A DNA stretch of 64,000 bases from RUG100 sp050953425 (GCA_050953425.1 JBMNMQ010000004.1:1-64000); one strand, 5' to 3'. Shown: positions 8,601 to 16,306, counted from the first letter of the stretch. Program-made: numbers and translations. The notes: generated by a model from the letters alone, not told the origin.

Positions 8601-9225
8601 GAAAGCGGCGGGACCGGGGTCGGCACCGTCGAACGCGGCGGAACCCGGACGGAGGCCCTCGACCGCGGCGGGACCGGGGATGTCACCGACGACCGCGGCA
8701 GGAACGGGCGACAGTTCCGCGGCCTCACCGCTGCTGTATGACGGACAGAAGGCGGTTATGGCGGGGATGGTCACCGGTCTGCGAACGCTGCGCACCAAAA
8801 AGAATCAGCTGATGGCGTTCGTGCAGCTGGAGGATTACTACGGCACGACCGAAGTGACCGTGTTCCCGCGCACTTTTGAACGCTACGGCTCGCTGCTGAA
8901 GGAGGATGCCATCCTCTGCGTGCGCGGCAAGCTGGATTTTCAGGAAGACGAGATCAAGCTGCTGGCCGATTCGATCGGCGACCTGCGGCAGATGCCGCAC
9001 CGGCAGATCCTCAAGCTGCGCCTCTCGGATACGCAGAAGCTGGAGCCGATCCGCGATCTGCTGCGTGCCGATCCGGGCGGAACGGAGGTCATTCTCTACA
9101 CGCCGGAGCGAACGTATCGGGCCGACCGCAGTCTGTGGACGGCTGCCGGTGAGGAAACGCTGGAACGGCTGGGGAAGCTGCTCGGCGAGGAAAATGTTAA
9201 ACTGACACAGGAGGTAATGCAATGA
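5605..9225 (+). CDS. dnaE: DNA polymerase III subunit alpha
   Basis: This is a replicative polymerase of the C family, which extends DNA at the fork. The N-terminal PHP domain begins with HLHVHTEYSLLDG and retains the histidines and acids of a metal site. The palm carries PDIDIDF with the catalytic aspartates at residues 396 and 398, and the fingers include the GPGRGSAVGSLVAY loop (about residues 353-366). A beta-clamp binding motif QISLF is at 901-905, followed by an OB-fold near 1060-1130. At 1206 residues it is about 50 longer than usual. The excess is an alanine/proline/glycine-rich insert at residues 991-1040 made of 10-residue repeats (see 8575-8724), in the linker before the OB-fold. 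It overlaps pfkA by four bases. Confidence 0.96.
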   Translation: MAFTHLHVHTEYSLLDGAARIKDLVRRAVELGMDSLAITDHGAMFGVVPFYRACRENSIRPIIGCEVYTAVRSRLDRDPVQDRQRGHLILLAENSEGYHNLVHIVSRGYTEGFYHKPRIDKEVLRQYSGGIIALSACLQGDVQRHLVNRDYSGARKEALELREIFGDGNFYLEIQDQGLSDEARIRPDLLRLHEETGIPLAATNDVHYVRREDAETHDVLLCIQTGSRIEDEDRMRFANDQFYLKSEEEMRALFADLPEACDNTAAIAARCDVEFQFGEHFLPEYHAPDGIDNSTYLRRLCEQGLAERYAEITPELRQRLDYELSVIEEMGFVEYFLIVWDFVHYARSQNIPVGPGRGSAVGSLVAYTLHITSVDPLQFGLIFERFLNPERNSMPDIDIDFCDERRGEVIDYVIRRYGSDKVCQIISFGTFQAKAAVRDVGRVLDLTYAETDAIAKAIPNQLKITIDQALQMNPALQQRYDSEPMVRRVLDLSRGIEGMPRHASTHAAGVVITRSATDEYVPLYRMDKGISTQYEKDDIEALGLLKMDFLGLRNLSILRDANEMIAANHGVEVDLAHMTYDDPAVFQLISSGNTAGVFQLESPGMTGVMKRLRPDCLDDIIAGISLFRPGPMANIDVYIDNKRHPDQIRYLHPLLEPILADTYGVMVYQEQVMRIVRDLAGFSYGHSDLLRRSMSKKNVEAMAAERDGFLDGAEKNGVPREIGEQIFAQMVSFGQYAFNKSHAAAYAVLGYQTAWQKTYYPVEFMAALLSSVMGSASQTARYVRNCREMGIEVLPPDVNESEKKFTARDGRIRFGLLAVKNVGAGVIDAIVEARESRGCPHDIFTFFEQIDVRRINKKAIESLIRAGAFDSLDGNRAQKMAVFEGLIESAQNDSRNNVSGQISLFQTSSEVMKEGTGGQLPQVREFPSEVRSAMEKEMLGVYLSNHPLDAYEADIRRLVTVTSQDLRDALQAAEEAAANAAAAAAGGLNAAAGGPPGTTKAAGPGSAPSNAAEPGRRPSTAAGPGMSPTTAAGTGDSSAASPLLYDGQKAVMAGMVTGLRTLRTKKNQLMAFVQLEDYYGTTEVTVFPRTFERYGSLLKEDAILCVRGKLDFQEDEIKLLADSIGDLRQMPHRQILKLRLSDTQKLEPIRDLLRADPGGTEVILYTPERTYRADRSLWTAAGEETLERLGKLLGEENVKLTQEVMQ
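8575..8724 (+). repeat. 30-bp tandem repeat inside dnaE
   Basis: Five 30-bp units begin at 8575, 8605, 8635, 8665 and 8695. They encode ten-residue repeats of the form AAGPGxxPxT (for example AAGPGSAPSN and AAGPGMSPTT). The units start with GCGGCG and stay in frame. They lie in a linker between the clamp-binding region and the OB-fold, where an insertion can be tolerated. Confidence 0.85.
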
Positions 9226-10184
9226 GACGTATTGGGGTATTGACAAGCGGCGGCGACGCACCCGGCATGAACGCCGCAATTCGCGCGGTGGTGCGGTCGG
9301 CGATCTACGACGGCATGGAAGTCGTCGGCATTGAAAAAGGATACGAAGGAGTGCTCGACGAAAGCTTCCGTGAGATGGACGTCGCCAGTGTCGGCGACAT
9401 CATGCAGCGCGGCGGGACCATTCTGCACACCGCGCGCTGCGAGCGCTTTATGCGCCGCGACGGCCAGCAGCTGGCGGCGCACAATCTGGAAAAGCACGGC
9501 ATCGACGGCCTGATCGTCGGCGGCGGCGACGGCTCCTATCGCGGCGCGATGGAACTGTCCCGGCTCGGTGTTGCAGTGATCGGGCTGCCCTGCACGATCG
9601 ACAATGACATGGGCTACACCGATTTCACGATCGGCTTTGACACCGCGGTCAACACCGTGCTCAACGCCATCACCAAGATCCGCGACACGGCGTCGTCCCA
9701 CGAGCGAACCTATATCATCGAGGTCATGGGCCGGCACTGCGGCGATATTGCGCTTTATTCCGGCGTCACCGGCGGCGCCGATTCGATCCTCATTCCGGAG
9801 CTGCCGCTCGATGTCGACGCGGTCTGCGACAAGGTGCTGGCCGGCGTCGCGCGGAAAAAGCAGCACAGCATCATCATCAAAGCGGAGGGCGTTGACATTT
9901 CCACCACCGAGCTGGAGGAAATCGTATCGGAAAAAACCGGGCAGGAAGTGCGCTCGGTGGTGCTCGCCTATCTGCAGCGCGGCGGCTCGCCGACGGCCAA
10001 GGATCGGATGATGGCTTCGAAGATGGGCAGCCGGGCCGTGCGCCTGCTGCGCGATGACCAGAGCGGCATCGCCATCGGCATCAATAACGGCCAGATCAGT
10101 GAAACACCGCTGCAGGAAGCGGTGTCGGTGAAGCGGGAGCCGGATCTCGAACTCCTCGAACTGATCGATATGCTGTCGATCTGA
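9222..10184 (+). CDS. pfkA: ATP-dependent 6-phosphofructokinase
   Basis: PfkA phosphorylates fructose 6-phosphate to fructose 1,6-bisphosphate, the committed step of glycolysis. It is 320 residues, the normal bacterial length. The nucleotide-binding loop is TSGGDAPGMNAA. The GGGDGS motif at residues 100-105 has Gly at 104, typical of ATP- rather than pyrophosphate-dependent enzymes. The catalytic TIDND and the substrate loop MGRHCGDIAL are intact, as is EGVDI with the active-site glutamate. ATGA overlap with dnaE and AGGAGGT at 9210-9216 indicate coupled translation. A strong terminator at 10198 ends the unit. No pyruvate kinase gene follows, unlike in many Firmicutes. Confidence 0.97.
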   Translation: MRRIGVLTSGGDAPGMNAAIRAVVRSAIYDGMEVVGIEKGYEGVLDESFREMDVASVGDIMQRGGTILHTARCERFMRRDGQQLAAHNLEKHGIDGLIVGGGDGSYRGAMELSRLGVAVIGLPCTIDNDMGYTDFTIGFDTAVNTVLNAITKIRDTASSHERTYIIEVMGRHCGDIALYSGVTGGADSILIPELPLDVDAVCDKVLAGVARKKQHSIIIKAEGVDISTTELEEIVSEKTGQEVRSVVLAYLQRGGSPTAKDRMMASKMGSRAVRLLRDDQSGIAIGINNGQISETPLQEAVSVKREPDLELLELIDMLSI

Positions 10185-10197
10185 CGACCGACGATAC

Positions 10198-10226
10198 AGC
10201 GGTTCCGCCCGGAGCCGCTTTTTTGT
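10198..10226 (+). terminator. Intrinsic terminator after pfkA
   Basis: AGCGGTTCC and GGAGCCGCT pair (one G-U) across a short loop and are followed by six T residues. It lies 13 bases after the pfkA stop and would end the dnaE-pfkA transcript. Confidence 0.85.
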
Positions 10227-10237
10227 TCATTGACCTC

Positions 10238-10337
10238 CGACGGCGGGCGGTGCGACGTCCGACTGCGACAGGCACTGCCGTCGACGGCGGGCGGCGCGAC
10301 GTCCGACTGCGACAGGCACTGCCGTCGACGGCGGGCG
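10238..10337. repeat. 44-bp intergenic tandem repeat, 2.3 copies
   Basis: Unit one (10238-10281) and unit two (10282-10325) are identical except for a single base; a third partial copy follows. The unit begins CGACGGCGGGCGG. The array lies between the pfkA terminator and the 3' end of dinB. Confidence 0.9.
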
Positions 10338-10410
10338 CCCTGCAGAGAACTGCACCCGACATCATCGCCGGTCGGCCTCCGCCCGGCGGCCGGCTTGCAG
10401 TGATGGCCTT

Positions 10411-11664
10411 CTAGCGGTCGTCTTCTTCGGAATCATCGCGGTCGTGGTGGTCGCGGCGGCCGCCGCCGCGGATGCCGAGATCGTTGTCGAGCACGCGCCC
10501 GAAGGTAATGGCCTCGCTGCCGAAGCGGGCGCGGATGTCGTCGACGGCGTGATCAATCCGTTCGCCTTTCTGCCGTTCGCGTTGATCGTCCGCAAAGAAG
10601 CTGATCTGTTCTGCTTCCTCTTCCCCGACGAGGTAGATCGCAGTCAGCGTCAGCAGGCGGATCGGCCGGCTGCCCCAGCAGGCGCGGATCAGGTCGAGTG
10701 CCGCCGCGGCGAGAACCGACGGGGTTGCGCTGGCATATTCCAGCCGGCGCTGGCGCGAGATCACGGAAAAGTCCGGCGCCTTGATTTCGGCTTTGATGCC
10801 GCCGGCGCGGAGATGTGAGCGCCGCAGGCGCGAGCAGATCTGGTCGGACAGTCCGACGACGGCCGTGCGCAGGTCGTCCTCGCCGGACAGATCGCGGGGG
10901 AAGGTCATGCCGTTGCCGATGCTCTGCGCCCGCTGCTGCTCATCGCGGCGCAGGACCGGGCGGTCGTCGCGGCCGTTGGCGTAATTCCACAGCTCGGGGC
11001 CCTGGCTGCCGAGCAGGGTGCGGAGCACATCCGGTGCCGCACCCGCCAGATCGCCGATCGTGCGCAGGCCGTGCCGGCGCAGCTTGTCGGCGCTGACGCG
11101 GCCGACGAAGAACATTTCTTCGATATCGAGCGGCCAGAGAATCTGCCGGAAGTTGTCGCGGGTGAGCACCGTGGTGGCATCCGGCTTTTTGTATTCACTG
11201 CCCATCTTGGCAAGAAATTTATTGAAGGAGACGCCGGCCGACAGCGTCAGCCCGGTTTCCTCCCGTACGGTGCGGCGGATGTCGTCGGCGATTTCGCGGC
11301 CGCTGCCGAAGAGCTTGAGGCTGCCGCTGACGTCGAGCCAGGACTCGTCGATGCTGAACGGCTCGACGCGGTCGGTATAGCGATTGTAGATTTTATTGAT
11401 GACGTGATACCAGTGCCGGTATTTATCGTGATGCGGCGGCAGGCAGTGCAGCTGCGGGCATTTGCGCCGCGCCTGCGCCAGCGTTTCGGCGGTGCGGATG
11501 CCGTATTTTTTGGCTGCCTCGTTCTTGGCCAGAATGATGCCGTGGCGGCTCTTGGGATCGCCGCAGACCGCGGTCGGCAGATCGCGCAGTGCGGGGTGAT
11601 CCAGCAGCTCGACGCTGGCAAAAAAGCTGTTCATATCGCAGTGCAGGATGGTTCGATCTTTCAT
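10411..11664 (-). CDS. dinB: Y-family DNA polymerase IV
   Basis: DinB copies past damaged template bases with low fidelity. The protein has 417 residues from the ATG at 11664; an upstream extension of the open frame to 11967 has no family support. The catalytic motifs are HCDMNSFFASVE (Asp10) and SIDESWLD; the little-finger domain follows, and QISFF near residue 360 looks like a beta-clamp binding motif. The tail is rich in Arg, Asp and Gly and probably disordered. It is transcribed convergently with pfkA. A 15-bp palindrome overlaps its candidate promoter at 11792-11809, suggesting repression, perhaps by a damage-response regulator. Confidence 0.94.
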   Translation of the reverse strand: MKDRTILHCDMNSFFASVELLDHPALRDLPTAVCGDPKSRHGIILAKNEAAKKYGIRTAETLAQARRKCPQLHCLPPHHDKYRHWYHVINKIYNRYTDRVEPFSIDESWLDVSGSLKLFGSGREIADDIRRTVREETGLTLSAGVSFNKFLAKMGSEYKKPDATTVLTRDNFRQILWPLDIEEMFFVGRVSADKLRRHGLRTIGDLAGAAPDVLRTLLGSQGPELWNYANGRDDRPVLRRDEQQRAQSIGNGMTFPRDLSGEDDLRTAVVGLSDQICSRLRRSHLRAGGIKAEIKAPDFSVISRQRRLEYASATPSVLAAAALDLIRACWGSRPIRLLTLTAIYLVGEEEAEQISFFADDQRERQKGERIDHAVDDIRARFGSEAITFGRVLDNDLGIRGGGRRDHHDRDDSEEDDR

Positions 11665-11791
11665 TTCGTTTCTTTTCAAATGGCGGCCGTCTGGCAGGCG
11701 GTGAATCGGCTGCGGGGATATGGACGCAGAACGTGTGAATGCTCGCCGGTGTCCGGAACCGACCGGACGCGGTGCCGCCGGGCTGGTTTCA

Positions 11792-11809
11792 TATACTGTC
11801 AGTATAGCA
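11792..11809 (-). promoter_or_regulatory. dinB promoter -10 overlapped by a palindromic operator candidate
   Basis: TATACTG and CAGTATA form a perfect inverted repeat around one base (11792-11806). On the minus strand the same bases give TGCTATACT (11809-11801), an extended -10. A repressor bound here would block dinB transcription. The half-site does not match the usual Firmicutes LexA box as I know it. Confidence 0.5.
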
Positions 11810-11932
11810 GAAATGTGCGGCAGCGGGAATCCCGTGCGGAGCGAGTGACAGTCCTTGCGTACGGTACGAGTGCGGTCCCGCTGAGGCAGAGTGCGGCCGG
11901 ATGAAGATGCTGCGTCACCTCTTTGAGAGAAA

Positions 11933-12295
11933 ATGGGATATGCTGCTCTGTGTAAGGAAAGCGACACATTCTACTATGCGACGCCGGAGCAGCTGTGCAA
12001 GGCGGACGCGATCCTGACCGGCGTACAGGCGCAGATCGTTACCACCGAAGAAGAATTCAGCGCCAAGCTGAAGGCCAAGCTCGGCAGCGACGCGACTCTG
12101 CCGGCGATCTACGCGACCGATCCCAAGGGCGTCAAAAAGGCGACCGTCAAGAGCTGGAAGACGACTTCCGGGACCTTCACCAAACTGAAGAAAGGCAAAA
12201 AGTATTACGTCCGGGTCCGCGCCTATAAAAAGGCGTCCGGAAAGACCATCTACGGTTCCTGGAGCAGCAAAAAAACTGTCAAAATCAGAAGATAA
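11933..12295 (+). pseudogene. Orphan C-terminal fragment of a fibronectin III-like surface protein
   Basis: The 120-codon frame ends in a stretch typical of the last Fn3-like domain of large secreted proteins in gut Clostridia: LKKGKKYYVRVRAYKKASGK then YGSWSSKKTVKIRR. There is no signal peptide, no clear ribosome binding site and an in-frame stop just upstream, so the N-terminal part of the original protein is missing. I read it as a decayed gene remnant; a small expressed protein is possible but less likely. A hairpin terminator follows at 12327. Confidence 0.5.
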
Positions 12296-12326
12296 ACATA
12301 TTGCAGGATAAGAACAGCCGGCAGGG

Positions 12327-12350
12327 GGCGGGAGATATCCCGCCTCTTTG
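12327..12350 (+). terminator. Terminator-like hairpin
   Basis: GGCGGGA pairs with TCCCGCC around a four-base loop, followed by TCTTTGCTTT, a weak T-tract. It would terminate transcription through the Fn3-like remnant. Confidence 0.6.
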
Positions 12351-12588
12351 CTTTATGGCCGGCTGCTCTTTCCTCTGTACTGCCAGACATGGATGCGAAC
12401 GGTCCGCCGCGTGAGCTGCCATCCGTAAAGCGGGTGGATGCATCGCTGTCATCGCCGTTGTTTTCCGTAATCCAATCGGGCGAGGCGAAACGGTTCCCTG
12501 CAGCATCTCCTTCACGGCATCGTTCCAGTCCGCCGGATTTGGCTTGCAGTGATATTTTTTTTACCAGCGGGTATACCTGCTTCTGCTC

Positions 12589-12597
12589 TGATATAAT
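12589..12597 (+). promoter_or_regulatory. Extended -10 promoter candidate
   Basis: TGATATAAT is a perfect extended -10, without an evident -35. The next supported gene downstream is the GNAT protein at 12917. Confidence 0.45.
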
Positions 12598-12916
12598 AGA
12601 TATTGTATGCGAACCTCGTATCAGCGGACATCGGAGTTCGCAACTGAGAGATCCGGCGGCGATCGAAGTGATCACCGGCACTGAATGAAAACATTTACGC
12701 TTGACGCTTCCCGAAGCTGCCGGTGAATGGACATGCCATCTGGTCGGTCCGACAGCCTGGACCTGCATTGTATCGACGATGCGACGGCAGCCGAACCGTC
12801 GTGCCAGAGCGGCACGGATAACGGGTGAAGCGCGGGCCGGCGAAGCCGGCGGTGCCGGGAAACGACAGAACCGGAAAGCACCAGCGCCGGCAGGGCATAA
12901 ACAGGAGGGAAAAGGG

Positions 12917-13330
12917 ATGATTACTTATCGGAACGAATTGAGTGCGGATGCGTATCTGGAACTGCGGGAACTGGTCGGCTGGCGTCGGATTACTCCAGCA
13001 ATGGCACGAACCGGACTGGAGCACAGCGCCTTTCTGGTCACTGCCCGGGATGGAGACCTGCCGGTCGGTATGGCGCGCGTCATCAGCGACCATGGCTACA
13101 TCTATCTGATTGCGGATGTCATCGTGCGGCCGGCGTACCAGGGACGCGGCATCGGCACAGCGCTGCTCGAGCGGATCGACGCCTGGCTGCAGGCGGAGCG
13201 CTGCGGCAAGCCGACCATGATGGTTTACCTGATGACGGCCGCAGGCAAAGAGGGCTTTTACCGGCGTTTCGGTTTTCTCGAGCGTCCCGGCGAGCACATG
13301 GGTGCCGGCATGACCAAATGGCTGGAATAG
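12917..13330 (+). CDS. GNAT-family N-acetyltransferase
   Basis: This 137-residue protein transfers an acetyl group from acetyl-CoA to an unknown amine. The acetyl-CoA loop is VRPAYQGRGIGTALL (about residues 70-84), preceded by the strand IYLIADVIV, and the C-terminal strand region contains GFYRRFGFLERP, both standard for GNAT. The ATG at 12917 follows AGGAGGGAAAAGGG, a strong ribosome binding site. The longer open frame from 12701 has no family similarity in its extra part. It stands alone between two gaps, with no neighbour to indicate a substrate. Confidence 0.9.
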   Translation: MITYRNELSADAYLELRELVGWRRITPAMARTGLEHSAFLVTARDGDLPVGMARVISDHGYIYLIADVIVRPAYQGRGIGTALLERIDAWLQAERCGKPTMMVYLMTAAGKEGFYRRFGFLERPGEHMGAGMTKWLE

Positions 13331-13665
13331 CATTTGCCATGTCGAACGAACAGATAGACGGCTGCGCCGAACGAATGAAAATGCCGCACCGAACGATTGG
13401 GCGGATGGCCGCACCGAACGAATCAAAAGCCGGTCTGACGGAAAGCGCCGTGCGTGCGGCTGTCCGGCATGCGCAAAGCGCCGCAGACGATCGGTTCGCA
13501 CTACGAAGACTTGCAGATCACTGAATTGCCGGAATTTACGGGCAGTTGAAAAAGAATCGCAGCGCCGAATTTACCGTGCTCAGTAGAGGACAAACGGACG
13601 CAAAAGTGATATAATACCGGCATACGAGCTGTCAAATCAGACAGAACAGGAGACTCTTATCAATT
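13331..13665 (+). other. Intergenic region (335 bp) with queD promoter
   Basis: No supported gene. The first half carries loosely repeated CCGCACCGAACGA phrases. The second half becomes more A/T-rich and holds the extended -10 at 13607-13615. I looked for a preQ1 or folate riboswitch between it and queD and saw none. Confidence 0.5.
13607..13615 (+). promoter_or_regulatory. Extended -10 promoter of the queD-folE2 unit
   Basis: TGATATAAT is a full extended -10, with no good -35 at 17 bases. It gives a leader of about 45 bases before the queD start, with CAGGAG as the ribosome binding site. Confidence 0.65.
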
Positions 13666-14088
13666 ATGCTGCTGATCAAGGAATTTGAGTTCGACGCGGC
13701 CCATAACCTCGTTCACTATCATGGAAAATGCGAGCGGCTGCATGGCCATACTTACAAACTGGTCGTAAAACTGAGAGGCTCACGCGACAGCGAGGATATG
13801 ATCTATGACTTCAGCCGTCTCAAGCGGCTCGTGGAGGAAGAGATTCTTTCTCGCTTCGATCACCAGTATCTGAATGACTTTCTTCCTCAGCCGACAGCGG
13901 AAAATATTGCCGTCTATATCTGGGATAAGCTGGAACCTCTGGTGCGCACGGACAATGCGGCACTGCATGAAATTGAAGTCTGGGAAACGAAGACCTCCGG
14001 CGTAGTGTACCGCGGGCCCGGAGAAGAAGAAAAAACAGACCGGGAAGGGAAGGATGATAATGCAGGATGTACAGAATCAGAAGGATGA
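13666..14088 (+). CDS. queD: COG0720 tunnel-fold enzyme: QueD, possibly dual-function PTPS-I/III
   Basis: The 140-residue protein belongs to the 6-carboxy/6-pyruvoyl-tetrahydropterin synthase family. The zinc ligands are His13 and His26/His28 in the motif C22-E23-R-L-H26-G-H28. QueD enzymes have Cys at the first position, while PTPS-III enzymes, which make 6-hydroxymethyl-dihydropterin for folate, use a Glu near it. Having both residues is the signature I recall for enzymes serving queuosine and folate. The context agrees: it overlaps folE2 and is followed by folP and folK, with no folB and no queC or queE nearby. A plain QueD remains possible. Confidence 0.88.
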   Translation: MLLIKEFEFDAAHNLVHYHGKCERLHGHTYKLVVKLRGSRDSEDMIYDFSRLKRLVEEEILSRFDHQYLNDFLPQPTAENIAVYIWDKLEPLVRTDNAALHEIEVWETKTSGVVYRGPGEEEKTDREGKDDNAGCTESEG

Positions 14089-14845
14089 GAGAAATATTTA
14101 TCTCAATGAAGTGGGAATCCGCAACCTTCATTATCCGATTCAAATCAAAAACGGCGAGGGTCACTGGATACCGGTGACTGCCCGGGTCAGCATGTTTGCC
14201 GATCTGGAAGGAGAACAGAGGGGCGTACATATGTCACGCTTTGTGGAGATCCTCGAAAACAATCAGCGCATGGATCTGGAGCATATGCAGCGCATTCTCG
14301 AAGAAATCTGTGCCAGGGCGGAAGCGCACAGCAGCTTTATCCGCGTTGCCTTTGAGTACTTTGTCTGGAAAAAATCACCTCGCACCGGCCTCGAATCATA
14401 TCTCAACGTTGATGTCGAGTACTATGCCTCACTGCGCGGAGATGAACTGGAATTTGAACTCACCGTACGGACGCCGGTGATGACGCTCTGCCCGTGCTCC
14501 AAGGAAATTTCCGATTTTTCCGCGCATAACCAGCGTGCTTTTATTACCATTACGGCAGCCACCGACCGCTTTATCTGGATCGAAGACCTCGTGCACATCG
14601 CCGAGGAATCCGCCAGTTCACCGGTCTATTCGCTGCTCAAGCGCCCGGATGAAAAATACATTACCGAACAGGCCTATGACAATCCGATGTTCGTCGAAGA
14701 TGTTGCGCGGGAAGTCAAGCTGCTGATGGATGAGACTTTTATGATCCCCGAGTACACGATTGAAGTTGAGAGTGAAGAAAGCATCCATAACCATGAAGCG
14801 TACGCCAAAGTAGTGGGCGGTCTGCGCTACAACGGCGCGCAGTAG
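14060..14845 (+). CDS. folE2: GTP cyclohydrolase I type 2 (FolE2/GCYH-IB)
   Basis: FolE2 converts GTP to 7,8-dihydroneopterin triphosphate, the first step of folate and queuosine synthesis. It is the metal-flexible alternative to zinc-dependent FolE. The 261-residue length fits the family. The catalytic cysteine is in TLCPCSKEIS (C144/C146); SAHNQRA, DLVHIAEESASSPVY and the C-terminal HNHEAYA segment are typical. The ATG at 14060 has AAGG seven bases upstream; an ATG at 14054 is too close to it. It overlaps queD by 29 bases, a strong sign of coupled expression. Confidence 0.94.
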   Translation: MQDVQNQKDERNIYLNEVGIRNLHYPIQIKNGEGHWIPVTARVSMFADLEGEQRGVHMSRFVEILENNQRMDLEHMQRILEEICARAEAHSSFIRVAFEYFVWKKSPRTGLESYLNVDVEYYASLRGDELEFELTVRTPVMTLCPCSKEISDFSAHNQRAFITITAATDRFIWIEDLVHIAEESASSPVYSLLKRPDEKYITEQAYDNPMFVEDVAREVKLLMDETFMIPEYTIEVESEESIHNHEAYAKVVGGLRYNGAQ

Positions 14846-14956
14846 GCCGCCGGTACGCTGCACGCTGCCATCTGTCCGCCCGTCGCGGGAACGGCGCCGA
14901 TCGTGCGGAGACGGGAAGCGTTTACGAAAGACTGAAGGCGTTCAAAGGAGTATTCA

Positions 14957-15799
14957 ATGGCGGAGAAGTACCTGCTGCTGCGGGACGGAACAAAGAAGAC
15001 CTTTACTCATATGGAGATGATGGGTGTGATAAATATCACACCTGATTCTTTTTATGCGGGCTCCCGCACCCCGACGCCCGCGGCGGCGCTGCAGCGGGCC
15101 GCGCGGATGGTCGAAGAAGGCGCCGAATGGCTGGATGTCGGCGGCGAATCGACGCGCCCCGGGGCGGCGGCCGTCACAGCGGAGGAAGAACAGAGGCGGG
15201 TAGTGCCGGTGATTGCGGCACTGCGCAGACGCTGGCCCGATCTGCTGCTGTCGGTGGATACCTACCGAGCCGCCACCGCGGCGGCAGCCGTGGAAGCCGG
15301 CGCCGATCTGGTCAACGACATTTCTGCCATGACGTTTGACCCGCAGATGCCGGATGTGATCGCGCAGTACCGGGTACCGGTGGTGCTGATGCATATCAAC
15401 GGCCGTCCCGATCATATGCAGGATGCGCCGCACTATGACGATGTCGTCCGGGAGGTTTACCGCTTCCTCGAGGAGCGCCTCAACGCGGCGGAAAGGGCCG
15501 GCATTGCCCGGGAGCGGACGGTGATCGATCTGGGCATCGGCTTCGGCAAGACGGCGGCGCATAATCTGCAGTTGCTGCGCCGCATCGAGGACTTCGAGAC
15601 ACTCGGCCGTCCGCATCTTCTGGCGGTATCCCGTAAAAGTTTTATCGGAAAGGTCCTCCGGGCGTCGGATCCCGCCGACCGCCTCTACGGCACAGCCGCG
15701 ATCACTGCTTACGCGGCGGGCAGAGGCATCGAAATGGCGCGCGTGCACGATGTCCGCGCCAATCTCGACGCGGCCCGCATGGCGGAGGCGCTGCGATGA
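14957..15799 (+). CDS. folP: Dihydropteroate synthase
   Basis: FolP joins 6-hydroxymethyl-dihydropterin pyrophosphate and p-aminobenzoate. The TIM-barrel motifs are visible in order: INITPDSF, DVGGESTRPGA, SVDTYR, NDISA, and VSRKSFIGK near the C-terminus. At 280 residues it is normal. Canonical proteins have SFSDGG after the first motif; here it reads SFYAGSR. An AAAGGAG at 14946-14952 supports the start. It follows folE2 by 111 bases and overlaps folK by four. It is the target of sulfonamides in general; nothing here indicates resistance. Confidence 0.95.
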   Translation: MAEKYLLLRDGTKKTFTHMEMMGVINITPDSFYAGSRTPTPAAALQRAARMVEEGAEWLDVGGESTRPGAAAVTAEEEQRRVVPVIAALRRRWPDLLLSVDTYRAATAAAAVEAGADLVNDISAMTFDPQMPDVIAQYRVPVVLMHINGRPDHMQDAPHYDDVVREVYRFLEERLNAAERAGIARERTVIDLGIGFGKTAAHNLQLLRRIEDFETLGRPHLLAVSRKSFIGKVLRASDPADRLYGTAAITAYAAGRGIEMARVHDVRANLDAARMAEALR

Positions 15800-16299
15800 G
15801 AGCGGCTCTGTCGCTGGGATCGAATATCGGTGACCGCTATGACTGGCTGCGCAGGGCCCGGACAGCGCTGGCACGGCAGGCCGGGTGCATAGAGAGCTGT
15901 TCCGGGATCTGGCAGACCGCCCCGTACGGGTATACGGAGCAGGATGCATTCTGTAATCAGGCCCTGATTCTGGATACAGAACTTTCTCCCGAGGCACTGC
16001 TGACGGTGATGCAGGGGATCGAGCAGGCACTGGGCCGTGTCCGTACCATACACTGGGGACCGCGCACCATCGATCTTGATCTGATACTCTATGAAGACCG
16101 CATCCTCAAATCCGCGCGGTTAACAGTGCCGCATCCGGATTTTCGCAGCCGCCTCTTTGTACTCGGTCCGCTGGCGGAAATCGCCCCGGACTGGGTTGAT
16201 CCGCAGAGCGGAAAGACGATTCGCATGCTGCTCTGGGAATGGCGTGCGCGCGCCGCGGCCGGCAGCGCGGAACAGGCTGAGAATCTGCCGGATGCCTGA
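15796..16299 (+). CDS. folK: 2-amino-4-hydroxy-6-hydroxymethyldihydropteridine pyrophosphokinase
   Basis: FolK activates 6-hydroxymethyl-dihydropterin with ATP before the FolP step. Its 167-residue sequence has the family landmarks: SLGSNIGDR at the start, TAPYGYTEQDAFCNQ, and the ATP/metal motif GPRTIDLDLILY. ATGA overlap with folP implies translational coupling. In most Firmicutes a folB gene for dihydroneopterin aldolase lies between or next to these two; none is present, consistent with the proposed role of the upstream COG0720 enzyme. It ends seven bases from the end of the oppositely oriented lipoprotein gene, with no terminator between. Confidence 0.95.
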   Translation: MRAALSLGSNIGDRYDWLRRARTALARQAGCIESCSGIWQTAPYGYTEQDAFCNQALILDTELSPEALLTVMQGIEQALGRVRTIHWGPRTIDLDLILYEDRILKSARLTVPHPDFRSRLFVLGPLAEIAPDWVDPQSGKTIRMLLWEWRARAAAGSAEQAENLPDA

Positions 16300-16306
16300 T
16301 CGCTGC

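Larger units (their letters stand above)
12296..12916 (+). other. Intergenic region (621 bp) before the acetyltransferase
   Basis: No gene can be supported. It contains a terminator-like hairpin at 12327 and an extended -10 (TGATATAAT, 12589-12597) about 320 bases before the acetyltransferase start. A 13-codon ATG frame at 12685 has no ribosome binding site. The leader following the -10 is long enough to hold a regulatory RNA, but I recognise none. Confidence 0.5.

Noticed and set aside
13560..13665. preQ1 or tetrahydrofolate riboswitch before queD
   Set aside because: The leader after the -10 is only about 45 bases and shows none of the conserved aptamer sequence I know.
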